The position numbers and the translations under genes were made by a program. The notes below the pieces were generated by a model. That model searched no databases. It saw nothing but the letters and a program-made list of their open reading frames with translations, and was not told where the DNA came from. Source: an uncultured Campylobacter sp. (GTDB lineage Bacteria > Campylobacterota > Campylobacteria > Campylobacterales > Campylobacteraceae). Taken from it: 48,259 nt of DNA. Location of the stretch: assembly GCF_944323605.1 (NCBI RefSeq), contig NZ_CALUTC010000013.1, positions 1 to 48,259 of the forward strand, read 5' to 3'. Below, in pieces: positions 36,352-43,693 of this stretch (positions within the stretch are counted from its first letter, which is position 1; every line of letters begins with the position of its first letter).

Positions 36352-38199
36352 TTAAGAAAAATCAACAGGATCCATATCAATGCTTACGTTGTTAAAATTT
36401 AAAGCATATTTTGCAGCTTTTATAAGCTTTGTGTGCGAATTTGATTTAAGTAGTATATAAAACCTAAAATTTGCATTTAGCATAGCTATAGCACAAGCTC
36501 CATAGCCTATAATTTCTATATCTTGTATCTTTTTATACTCTTTAGCTAGTTTTTCACACAAAATAAAGCCATTTTTTTCATCTTTATCCTCTATTAAAAT
36601 CCTCAAAAGTCTAGTAAATGGGGGATAAAGCTCCTTTCTAGCTTCTAGCTCATCTTTTAAAAAAGCGTCATAATCATTAATGTATCTTTGAAAAAAAACC
36701 TTGTTTTTGCTTTGTAATAAAACTCTTGCTTTACCTTTTCTCCCAGCTCTTCCGGCTACTTGCATAGCAAGGGCTAGACTTTCTTCTAAGGCTTTATAAT
36801 CTGGTCTAAAAAGGTATTCATCAAGCCCTAAAATAACGCTTAAATCAACATCGTGATAATCGTGTCCTTTAGCAAGCATAGAGGTTCCGACAAGTATGTC
36901 TATATCATTTTTGTTAAAATCTCTTAAAACAGAATTTAGCTTTGAAAAAGAGCTTATCTCATCGCTATCAAATTTAACGATTTTAGCATTAAAATCTTTA
37001 AGCTCTTTTTCTAGCATTTCGCATAGTTCTGCTGTGCCCATTTTTCTAGCTTCTAGCATACTGTCCGCACAATTTGGACAAAGCTTATCTATTTCCTTTG
37101 TAAAGCCGCAGTAATGGCATTTTAAGGCATTTTTCTTTTTATGCATAGATAAGGCTATAGAACAAAAAGGGCATTTTATGGTATTTCCACAGGATTTGCA
37201 TAGAATTTGCCTAAAATTTGCTCTAGTAGGTAGAAAAACTATAACTTGTTTTTTGTTTCTCAAACTTGTTCTAATCTCTCTTAAGACCGTGCTTGATAGG
37301 CTTAATTCGCTTTCATCATAGATAAATTCTTTTTCGCTTTTAAAAAAAGATCCTTTTATCCTAAAGGATTTTTGTTTATAAAAGCTAGTTAAACTAGGAG
37401 TTGCAGAACCTAAAAGTATTTTTATATTTTCTTTTTGTCCCAAAAATACCGCTAAATCTCTAGCGTTAAATTTTGGTATGTTATTTGCCTTGTAGGAGTT
37501 GTCGTGTTCTTCATCTACTATTATAAGTCCTAGTTTTGTAAATGGTAAAAAAAGAGCAGATCTAGCACCAGCTACCAACATAACCTCTGAATTTTTTAAC
37601 TTTTCTAAATTTTCTTGTTTCTTTTTCTTGCTTATCTTTGAATGCCAAATAAAAAATTTATCCTCAAAATATACTTCTAGCCTTTTTTGCATTTGTGGGC
37701 TTAAGGAAATTTCAGGCATTAAGAGCAATACTTGTTCTCCATTTTCTATATATTCTTTTAAAAGACTTATGTAAATTTCAGTTTTTCCGCTCCCTGTATC
37801 TGCAAAAAGTAGGCTTGTTTTTTGTTGTTTTATAAATTCTAGAGCTTCTTTTTGTTTTTCATTTAATATAGGCATTTGTTTTTCTATCAAGATCTTTTTA
37901 CAAGTATAATCCTCTAAGCACTCAAAACTTCCCAATATAAAAGAAAGCTTACAGTTATAATAATAGCTTATAAAAGAGGCTAGTTCAAACTGAGTCTTGC
38001 TTAGTTTAGCCCCAGTTTTTGCTTTTATAGCCTTTGTTTTGAATTCTGGTTTTTCACATTCTTCTAAAACTATTGCTTTTAAATCTTTTTTGTTTTGTAA
38101 GTCTAATAAAACCTCACTTAAAATTTCTATCTTTTCTTTGCTTTCGTATATTAACTCATCTACAAATCGTCCTTTTATGGCTACTTTATAGTATCTCAT
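36352..38199 (-). CDS. priA: Primosomal protein N' (replication restart helicase PriA)
   Basis: A 615-residue helicase that reloads the replisome at stalled forks. It has Walker A LLFADTGSGKTEIY, the box IIVDEEHDNSYK (DEEH), LGSATPSLTSFY, the zinc-binding Cys cluster (CKSCG, CPFC, CHYCG, CPNC) and helicase motifs V/VI (VGTSMLAKGHDYHDVDLSVIL, QVAGRAGRKGKARVLLQS). It is shorter than E. coli PriA (about 730), chiefly at the N-terminal DNA-binding part, as usual in this group. I start it at ATG 38199, overlapping the pseudopilin stop by four bases; a GTG at 38214 would add five residues. Confidence 0.95.
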   Translation of the reverse strand: MRYYKVAIKGRFVDELIYESKEKIEILSEVLLDLQNKKDLKAIVLEECEKPEFKTKAIKAKTGAKLSKTQFELASFISYYYNCKLSFILGSFECLEDYTCKKILIEKQMPILNEKQKEALEFIKQQKTSLLFADTGSGKTEIYISLLKEYIENGEQVLLLMPEISLSPQMQKRLEVYFEDKFFIWHSKISKKKKQENLEKLKNSEVMLVAGARSALFLPFTKLGLIIVDEEHDNSYKANNIPKFNARDLAVFLGQKENIKILLGSATPSLTSFYKQKSFRIKGSFFKSEKEFIYDESELSLSSTVLREIRTSLRNKKQVIVFLPTRANFRQILCKSCGNTIKCPFCSIALSMHKKKNALKCHYCGFTKEIDKLCPNCADSMLEARKMGTAELCEMLEKELKDFNAKIVKFDSDEISSFSKLNSVLRDFNKNDIDILVGTSMLAKGHDYHDVDLSVILGLDEYLFRPDYKALEESLALAMQVAGRAGRKGKARVLLQSKNKVFFQRYINDYDAFLKDELEARKELYPPFTRLLRILIEDKDEKNGFILCEKLAKEYKKIQDIEIIGYGACAIAMLNANFRFYILLKSNSHTKLIKAAKYALNFNNVSIDMDPVDFS

Positions 38200-38669
38200 A
38201 AAAGCTCTTTGCACAAGTCTTTATCCAAGCAATTAAAACTCGTGTTATTAGGGTCGTATTCGAAGTCTATGTATTTTTTAGGATTTAAAAAAAAGCGGTA
38301 TTTTGTGCTTGAAATTTTTATCCAAGCTTTTTTGCTAGAATATATAGGTTGAGAAAGAAGGCTGATAAAACAGCAGTTTGTGCTATTCGTGCAAGAATTT
38401 ATACTTTTAGAAGAGCAATAAAAAAGTTTTTCATTTTCCAAATTTATTAAGGCATCATCTAGGATATGTATTTTTTGATTTATATTTTTTATGATTCTTT
38501 CATTTTCCGCATAAGCTAAAGCACTTTGTATATTTGTAAAATCAGCTTTTAGTCTTAATAATTTCGCATCGTCTTTAAAATTTGTAAAATATGGCAAAGA
38601 AATCCCTACGATAATACTTATAACAAGCATTACAAATATAAGCTCTAAAAGAGAAAAAGCTTTTTTCAT
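38196..38669 (-). CDS. Type II/IV pseudopilin-like protein
   Basis: A 157-residue prepilin. Lys-Lys-Ala followed by FSLLELIFVMLVISIIVGISLP is the class III signal: cleavage before Phe5 with Glu at +5 and a long hydrophobic helix. The C-terminal half holds six Cys (FYCSSKSINSCTNSTNCCF and NCLDKDLC), so disulfides in the periplasm are likely. Campylobacter uses such proteins for DNA uptake (CtsG and related), not for pili; competence is the likely role but not shown. It overlaps priA by four bases and follows a small unknown gene by seven. Confidence 0.82.
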   Translation of the reverse strand: MKKAFSLLELIFVMLVISIIVGISLPYFTNFKDDAKLLRLKADFTNIQSALAYAENERIIKNINQKIHILDDALINLENEKLFYCSSKSINSCTNSTNCCFISLLSQPIYSSKKAWIKISSTKYRFFLNPKKYIDFEYDPNNTSFNCLDKDLCKELL

Positions 38670-38676
38670 TATTTTC

Positions 38677-38922
38677 TTACTTTAGGGGTAGTTCTTCGTT
38701 TATGGTTTTTACTAGCTTTTTTATTTCTTTTTGAAGTATGTAGTTTTCATAGCTTTTTTTTACAAAGGAGTCTACGAATTGCTTTAGTTCTATCTTTTTA
38801 GTTCCATTTGAGATGAGGTCAATATCAGTTTCTAAATACTTAGCAAAATCCCCTCCACATTTTACTATAAAGTCTTTTGCTGAGACATTTATAATTACTT
38901 GCTTAAGTCCATCACTTGCCAA
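38677..38922 (-). CDS. Small unknown protein upstream of the pseudopilin
   Basis: An 81-residue protein, not recognised. The first half is strand-like (KQVIINVSAKDFIVKCGGDFAKYLE), the second is helical and charged (FVDSFVKKSYENYILQKEIKKLVKTI). No signal or membrane segment. The layout, a short strand-rich head followed by a helix, loosely recalls ZapA-type FtsZ-ring proteins, but the residues do not prove it. It overlaps the coiled-coil gene upstream by 11 bases and is seven bases before the pseudopilin. Confidence 0.7.
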   Translation of the reverse strand: MASDGLKQVIINVSAKDFIVKCGGDFAKYLETDIDLISNGTKKIELKQFVDSFVKKSYENYILQKEIKKLVKTINEELPLK

Positions 38923-39142
38923 GCACAGCCTCTATCTTTTTAGTTATATCTTCGCTTACTAGATTTTTGCTCTTAAGTTCTTCTTCTAAACGTAGAATTT
39001 CGTTATTTTTAGCTTCATTTTGTGCCTTAACACTTACTAATTCATTTCTTAAATTTTCATTTGTTTCGCAAAGCTCATTATATCTTTCTAATAGCTCATT
39101 TACTTTATCTGTCAAAGTATTTATAATCTTATCATCATACAT
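38912..39142 (-). CDS. Small coiled-coil protein
   Basis: A 76-residue protein that is almost one continuous coiled coil (about 8-60: heptads in LTDKVNELLERYNEL, NENLRNELVSVKAQN and ILRLEEELKSKN). Size and character resemble ZapB-like cell-division proteins or other short coiled-coil adaptors; no name is safe. It is the first gene of a four-gene leftward transcript ending in priA and is divergent from the cysC-like gene, with about 106 bases between. Confidence 0.72.
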   Translation of the reverse strand: MYDDKIINTLTDKVNELLERYNELCETNENLRNELVSVKAQNEAKNNEILRLEEELKSKNLVSEDITKKIEAVLGK

Positions 39143-39212
39143 AAATTTTTACCTTTGTAAAATTTTTTTCAACATTATAACAAAAAAACTTAAAAATTTA
39201 AGGTGTTTTTTA

Positions 39213-39218
39213 TATAAT
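39213..39218 (+). promoter_or_regulatory. Promoter -10 of the sulfate cassette
   Basis: A perfect TATAAT preceded by GTGTTTTTTA, the T-rich context of Campylobacter vegetative promoters, about 31 bases before the cysC-like start codon. Confidence 0.65.
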
Positions 39219-39248
39219 TTCATACTTAAAATTCTCAAGGAAAATTTT

Positions 39249-39767
39249 ATGGTTGATTTTAAAAACGGTGCAGTGATATGGTTTACAGGTTTAGCTGGTA
39301 GTGGCAAAAGCCATATAGCCTCATATTTGTATGAGAGTTTAAAGCAAAGATATAAAAATGTTTTATACTTAGATGGCGATGAATTTAGGGAAATTTTGGG
39401 GAATTTCTCTTACGATAAGCAGGGTCGCTTAGAGCTATCTTTTAAAAGGGCTGTTTTTGCAAATTTTCTTAGTAAACAAGGTATGATTGTGATTGTGAGT
39501 GCTATTTCTATGTGGAATGAAATTTATGAATACAACCGCAATAACATAAATAATTATTTTGAAATTTATGTTAAGTGTGATTTTGATGAGCTGATAAAAA
39601 GAGATAAAAAACATCTTTATAGCAGAGCTTTAAATAAAGAGCTTACAAATGTGGTTGGCGTAGATATAGATTTTGACGAGCCAAAGGCTGATTTGGTGCT
39701 TGATAATACTAATTTCATATCTCTTGACAAAGAACTAGATGGTATTATCAAGAAAATTGGGCTTTGA
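39249..39767 (+). CDS. Adenylylsulfate-kinase-like nucleotide kinase (CysC family)
   Basis: A 172-residue kinase; start at ATG 39249 behind AAGGA. P-loop GLAGSGKS (14-21), LDGDEFREILG (41-51), then SAISMWNEIYEYNR, FEIYVKCDFDELIKRDKKHLYSRA and the late FDEPKADLVLDN are the APS-kinase fold in order. True APS kinases usually read DGDNVR at the second motif; DGDE-R is the form I associate with C. jejuni Cj1415, which phosphorylates CDP-phosphoramidate for capsule O-methyl phosphoramidate. The ATP sulfurylase two genes on favours APS as substrate here. I rate PAPS synthesis likelier, not proven. Confidence 0.8.
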   Translation: MVDFKNGAVIWFTGLAGSGKSHIASYLYESLKQRYKNVLYLDGDEFREILGNFSYDKQGRLELSFKRAVFANFLSKQGMIVIVSAISMWNEIYEYNRNNINNYFEIYVKCDFDELIKRDKKHLYSRALNKELTNVVGVDIDFDEPKADLVLDNTNFISLDKELDGIIKKIGL

Positions 39768-39772
39768 TTTTG

Positions 39773-39793
39773 TTTTTTTTTTTTTTGTATAAT
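39773..39793 (+). promoter_or_regulatory. T14 tract adjoining a -10, private promoter of the phase-variable transferase
   Basis: Fourteen T (39773-39786), one G, then a perfect TATAAT (39788-39793), all between the cysC-like stop and the transferase start at 39822. The promoter would start transcription about 20 bases before the ATG. A homopolymer this long at this place could change promoter strength by slippage, in addition to the G tract in the gene; T-rich upstream DNA is, however, normal in Campylobacter promoters. Confidence 0.55.
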
Positions 39794-39821
39794 TAATCTT
39801 TTGAAATTTTAAGGAGATTTT

Positions 39822-41679
39822 ATGAATGTAAATAGTGCTGTTGATAGAGTAAAAAATTCTCTTTCTTACAAGCTAGGAGAGGCTATGATAGCCTACGATA
39901 AACGGGGGGGGGGGGTTATACTCTTTACTTACAAAACTATATAGCTTAAAAAAAGAGCATAGAAAAAAAACAAAAATCTACAAAGATATAATCCAAGTTT
40001 TTCCAAGTTTAAAATACCCAGCCTTAGAAAAATGTGCCGATTACAAAGCGTCTTTAAGGTGTAAATTTCATCTTTCTTATCTCTTAGGACAAGCCTTGAT
40101 AAGAGCTGATAAGGAGAAATTTAGTGGAGGGTATTTAAGGCTTTTTTCTTATATAAAAGAAGCTAAAGAAATTTTTAGACATCTTTCTTTTTTAAAAGAA
40201 TTTGATATAAATCTTGATCCTTTGTTTGAAAATTTAGCTTCTCTTTCAGATGAGCAAAGACAAATTTTAAAAAAAGAATACTTAGTTGTAAAAGATATTT
40301 TTGAAAGACATAAAGACTATAAAGAAATTTTAGAAAATATACTTAGAAATTTTGGGTATTTTTTAGATAATTTTAAAAGTATAGAGGCTTGGTTAAAATC
40401 AGATGAATTTTATGAAAATTTTAAAAATAAAAAGCATCCTTACCCAAGTTTGCTTAACCCAAAAGAAATAAATTATGATGATATAAGTGCTGAACTTGCC
40501 TTTTCTTTATATCTACCTTTACAGCCTGATAGGTGTAATTTTGTGTGGTTTTGTAGAAATTCTACAGGACTTGGAGCAATAAGTAGTTTTTTTAATCATA
40601 TGAAAGTTGATTTTAAACCGCCTTATGCTTATTGGGATGTAAAAAGCTGGTATGTATTTTTATATGAAGATAAAAATAGAATCATATCAGTTGAAATTGG
40701 CTTGATGTATATTTTATATCATTTTATACCAAAAGATATAAAATTATTTTGTGTATATAGGGATCCAATATCTTATATAAAACATATGATAAATCACGTT
40801 GATTGGAAAATAATACCAGGTAAAAAAATAATAAATCTAAGAACAAATCTTAAAAGTGAAAACTTATTTTCAAAATCAAAAAATGTAACTACAAAAACTT
40901 TTACTCCTTGCGTTAGCTCTTTAGAGCATCCCTGGGTGCTTGATTATATGTTGAATTTTCATAAGGCTATGGATGTATTAGATTCTAAAAATAAAGAAGT
41001 ATATATGCTGGAATTTGAGGATATAAATTTTCAAAACGCTTTTGATACTTTCACTAAACTAGCTTATAAATTTGGATTTAATCCACCTAGCAATAAGGAG
41101 TTATTTCAACACAGGGTTAATAGATCTAATGGAGATTTATTTACTTTGCCTGTTACTTTTGTAGCGCACAAAAGTGATTTGGATTATATATACGATGAAA
41201 ATAAAGAAGATCATAAGGAAAATGAAAGTTCATTTAATATGTTGGGTGGATTTAAGATTCTTATCACAACATATCAATTTACACCAGAAAGAGATAAATT
41301 TTTAGATATCACAAAGGAAATTTTTGCTGATAGAGAACTTATGTTTAAAAACTTAATTTTGCTTATAAAAAGAGATAAATATAAAGCTTTTAAAAGGAAT
41401 GAAAGGCTTTTCTTAGCTAGCAAACAATATATAAATTCCTATGTAAGCGTTATGGAAAAATACGAACAAGAGATTAATGACAAGTTAATCACAGAAGAAG
41501 ATATTTTAGAATATCTAAGAGACTACAAAGATCTTAGAAATAAATATAAAACTTTGATAGAAGAAGATTTAAGGTATGTCAAAAAATACCACCCAGAATA
41601 CATACAAAAATGGAAATACTACCAAGAATTTTTAAAACTTTGTGAGAAAGATGAGCTTGAAACAAAGGATGAAAATTGA
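39822..41679 (+). CDS. Phase-variable glycan transferase, DUF2972-like, probable sulfotransferase; OFF as sequenced (G12)
   Basis: ATG 39822 follows AAGGAG. After 28 codons a tract of twelve G (39904-39915) leads to a stop at 39942. With eleven G the frame continues to 41679, giving 618 residues: MNVNSAVDRVKNSLSYKLGE, a second YLLGQALI repeat near 80-90, NPKEINYDDISAELAF and LPLQPDRCNFVWF. This order resembles Campylobacter DUF2972 proteins (the Cj1421/Cj1422 group, O-methyl phosphoramidate transferases). CRNSTGLGA (244-252) and YRDPISYIKH (312-321) could be the 5' and 3' phosphosulfate motifs of sulfotransferases. The flanking APS-kinase-like and sat genes suggest sulfate as the group moved. 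Cytoplasmic; no membrane segments. Confidence 0.72.
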
Positions 41680-42728
41680 TACATATAAGTGCTGAAAATT
41701 TTTTGGATTTAAGATATTTAGCAAGTGGAGTTTTTTATCCGATTGATTCTTTTATGTCTTATGATGAGTATGTTTGCGTAGTAAAGGATATGAGGCTTTT
41801 AAATAAAGCAATTTTTTCTCTTCCAATAAGCTTAGAGGTTGAGCATTTAAACTACGATATAGGCTCTAAACAAGATCTTTATTATGATGATACTTTGGTT
41901 GGTTTTATCAGCATTAGCGATAAATTTAAGATAAAAAAAGAGCATATTTTTGAACTTTATCAAAGCAAAGACGAAAAGCATCCGGGTATCATAAAAGAAA
42001 ATTTAAAATCCCCTTACAGGGTAGCCGGTAGCATAGAGATAAAAGAAGAATTTTTAAAAGGAAGTCTTTATAAAAATTTTTTACAAGATTATTTTAAAAA
42101 GATAAATAAAAATGTAAAAACTATAGCTGGTTTTCAGACTAGAAACCCCATACACAAAGCACACGAACACTTGCAAAGAGTAGCCTTAGAGCTTTGTGAT
42201 GCTCTTTTTATAAATCCTCTTGTTGGCTGGAAAAAAGAAGGGGACTTTAGCGAAAATGCCGTGATGAAGGCTTATGAGTTTATGTTAGAGGAATTTTATC
42301 CTAAAAATAGAGTTGTTTTAAGGGGGCTTCAAACAGCTATGCGTTACGCAGGTCCTAAGGAAGCTGTTTTTCACGCTATATTAAGACGAAATATAGGCTG
42401 CTCTCACTTTATCGTAGGCAGGGATCACGCTGGTGTTGGGACTTACTATGGAAATTATGAGGCTCAGGATTTAGCAAAAGCTGTGGAAAAAGATTTGGGT
42501 ATAAGTATATTAGCATTAAAAGAGCCTTATTACTGCAAAAAATGCAATGAACTCGTGAGTGAGAAAACTTGCTCGCATAAAGAAAGTGAAAAAATTTACA
42601 TCAGTGGAACAAAGATAAGACAGGCTTTAAAAAACGATGAGCTTCCAAGTGAATTTATGATGAGAAAAGAAATTTCAAACGTGATACTTTCTTTAGGAAA
42701 AGACAATATTTTTATAAAGGAAAATTAA
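41676..42728 (+). CDS. sat: Sulfate adenylyltransferase (ATP sulfurylase, single-chain Sat)
   Basis: A 350-residue homomeric ATP sulfurylase that makes APS and pyrophosphate from ATP and sulfate. The TTG start at 41676 overlaps the previous stop and lies six bases after AAAGGA. Active-site motifs are QTRNPIHKAHEH (154-165), GRDHAGVG (248-255) and ISGTKIRQAL. Cys287, Cys290, Cys299 and His301 could hold a zinc, as in thermophilic and bacterial Sat. No APS reductase or sulfite reductase is nearby, so APS is probably used for sulfation, not assimilation. Translation is coupled to the phase-variable gene, so its level may follow the G tract. Confidence 0.95.
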   Translation: MIHISAENFLDLRYLASGVFYPIDSFMSYDEYVCVVKDMRLLNKAIFSLPISLEVEHLNYDIGSKQDLYYDDTLVGFISISDKFKIKKEHIFELYQSKDEKHPGIIKENLKSPYRVAGSIEIKEEFLKGSLYKNFLQDYFKKINKNVKTIAGFQTRNPIHKAHEHLQRVALELCDALFINPLVGWKKEGDFSENAVMKAYEFMLEEFYPKNRVVLRGLQTAMRYAGPKEAVFHAILRRNIGCSHFIVGRDHAGVGTYYGNYEAQDLAKAVEKDLGISILALKEPYYCKKCNELVSEKTCSHKESEKIYISGTKIRQALKNDELPSEFMMRKEISNVILSLGKDNIFIKEN

Positions 42729-43684
42729 TGCAAAATTTTATATTAACAGTTGGACCTAGCTTAGGCTCTAAAATAAATTTACAAGAATTACACCAAGATA
42801 ATTTTATATATAGGATAAACGGCGCACACGGAAGCTTAGATGATATAAAAAACACAGTGATAAAATTAAGAAAACAGGTAAAAAATATAGAAATTTTAAT
42901 AGACTTGCCGGGCAATAAAATAAGAACCTCTAATATCAAAGAGCCAATAAAACTGCAAAAAAATGAGGATTTTAGCATAGGGATTGAAAATTTTAATTTT
43001 AAAGATTTTTATAAGCTACTTAAGCCCGGTATGCAAGTTTATGCAAATGATAGCACCTTTTTGTTTATAGTTAAAGAGATAAATGATAAAGAGATAGTTT
43101 TTAATTCAAAGAGTAGTGGCTATTTATTAAACAATAAGGGTATGCATATTAGAAATTTGCATAAAGACATACCTTTTTTATTTGAAAAAGATAAGGAGCT
43201 GATAAAGCTATGTAATGATTTTGAAGTGAGCTTTGTCGGGGCTTCTTTTGTTAGAAAAAAGGAGGATATAAAGGAAATTAAATCCTTGCTAAATAAAGAT
43301 ATTAAGATAATTTCAAAGATAGAAACTGTAGATGCTGTAAATAATCTATATGAAATTCTAAAAGAAGTTAAGTATATACTCATAGATAGAGGAGATTTAT
43401 CCACAGAGATAGGTATAGAAAAAATTCCAAGATTTCAAAAACACATAATACAAATGGCACATCATAACGGAGTTAATGTATTTTTAGCTACTCAAATACT
43501 TAAAAATATGGAAGAAAAACCAATACCAACAATAGCTGAAATAGATGATTTGTATCACATAGCTAAAAGCGGAGTTTTTGGCATACAGCTATCAGAGGAA
43601 AGTGCAATAGGAAGCTATGTAAAAGAGTGCATTGATATTTTAAATTTAATTCAAAAAGAAATTAATTCTGAAAAGATTATTTAA
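42728..43684 (+). CDS. Truncated pyruvate-kinase-like protein (catalytic part only)
   Basis: A 318-residue protein; genuine pyruvate kinases have about 470-480. It keeps the barrel (A) and the small lid (B) domain and lacks the C-terminal regulatory domain. Present: Arg29 and the IN-GAHG stretch (normally RLNFSHG), DLPGNKIRT, the catalytic Lys and metal Glu in KIE (197-199), RGDLSTEIG (221-229; normally ARGDLGVEI) and VFLATQILKNM. The potassium-binding NFS is changed to NGA. It overlaps the sat stop by one base. It may recycle nucleotide or use phosphoenolpyruvate to favour PAPS formation; another reaction is equally open. Confidence 0.85.
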   Translation: MQNFILTVGPSLGSKINLQELHQDNFIYRINGAHGSLDDIKNTVIKLRKQVKNIEILIDLPGNKIRTSNIKEPIKLQKNEDFSIGIENFNFKDFYKLLKPGMQVYANDSTFLFIVKEINDKEIVFNSKSSGYLLNNKGMHIRNLHKDIPFLFEKDKELIKLCNDFEVSFVGASFVRKKEDIKEIKSLLNKDIKIISKIETVDAVNNLYEILKEVKYILIDRGDLSTEIGIEKIPRFQKHIIQMAHHNGVNVFLATQILKNMEEKPIPTIAEIDDLYHIAKSGVFGIQLSEESAIGSYVKECIDILNLIQKEINSEKII

Positions 43685-43693
43685 GGAGTTTTT

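Noticed and set aside
38916..39248. An in-frame 5' extension of the cysC-like gene that would add 111 residues
   Set aside because: It runs antisense through the coiled-coil gene at 38912-39142 and is Ser/Phe-rich shadow sequence. ATG 39249 has AAGGA upstream, a -10 at 39213, and gives a normal-length kinase.
39842..39944. A real 40-residue protein made in the OFF frame of the transferase
   Set aside because: The tail after the G tract (VILFTYKTI) is unlike anything coding and ends by chance; the conserved sequence lies in the other frame.
40096..41679. The transferase as a separate gene starting at ATG 40096
   Set aside because: No ribosome site precedes 40096, and the frame continues upstream through the YLLGQALI and SLKYPALEK segments to the G tract, where one base less joins it to a start with AAGGAG.
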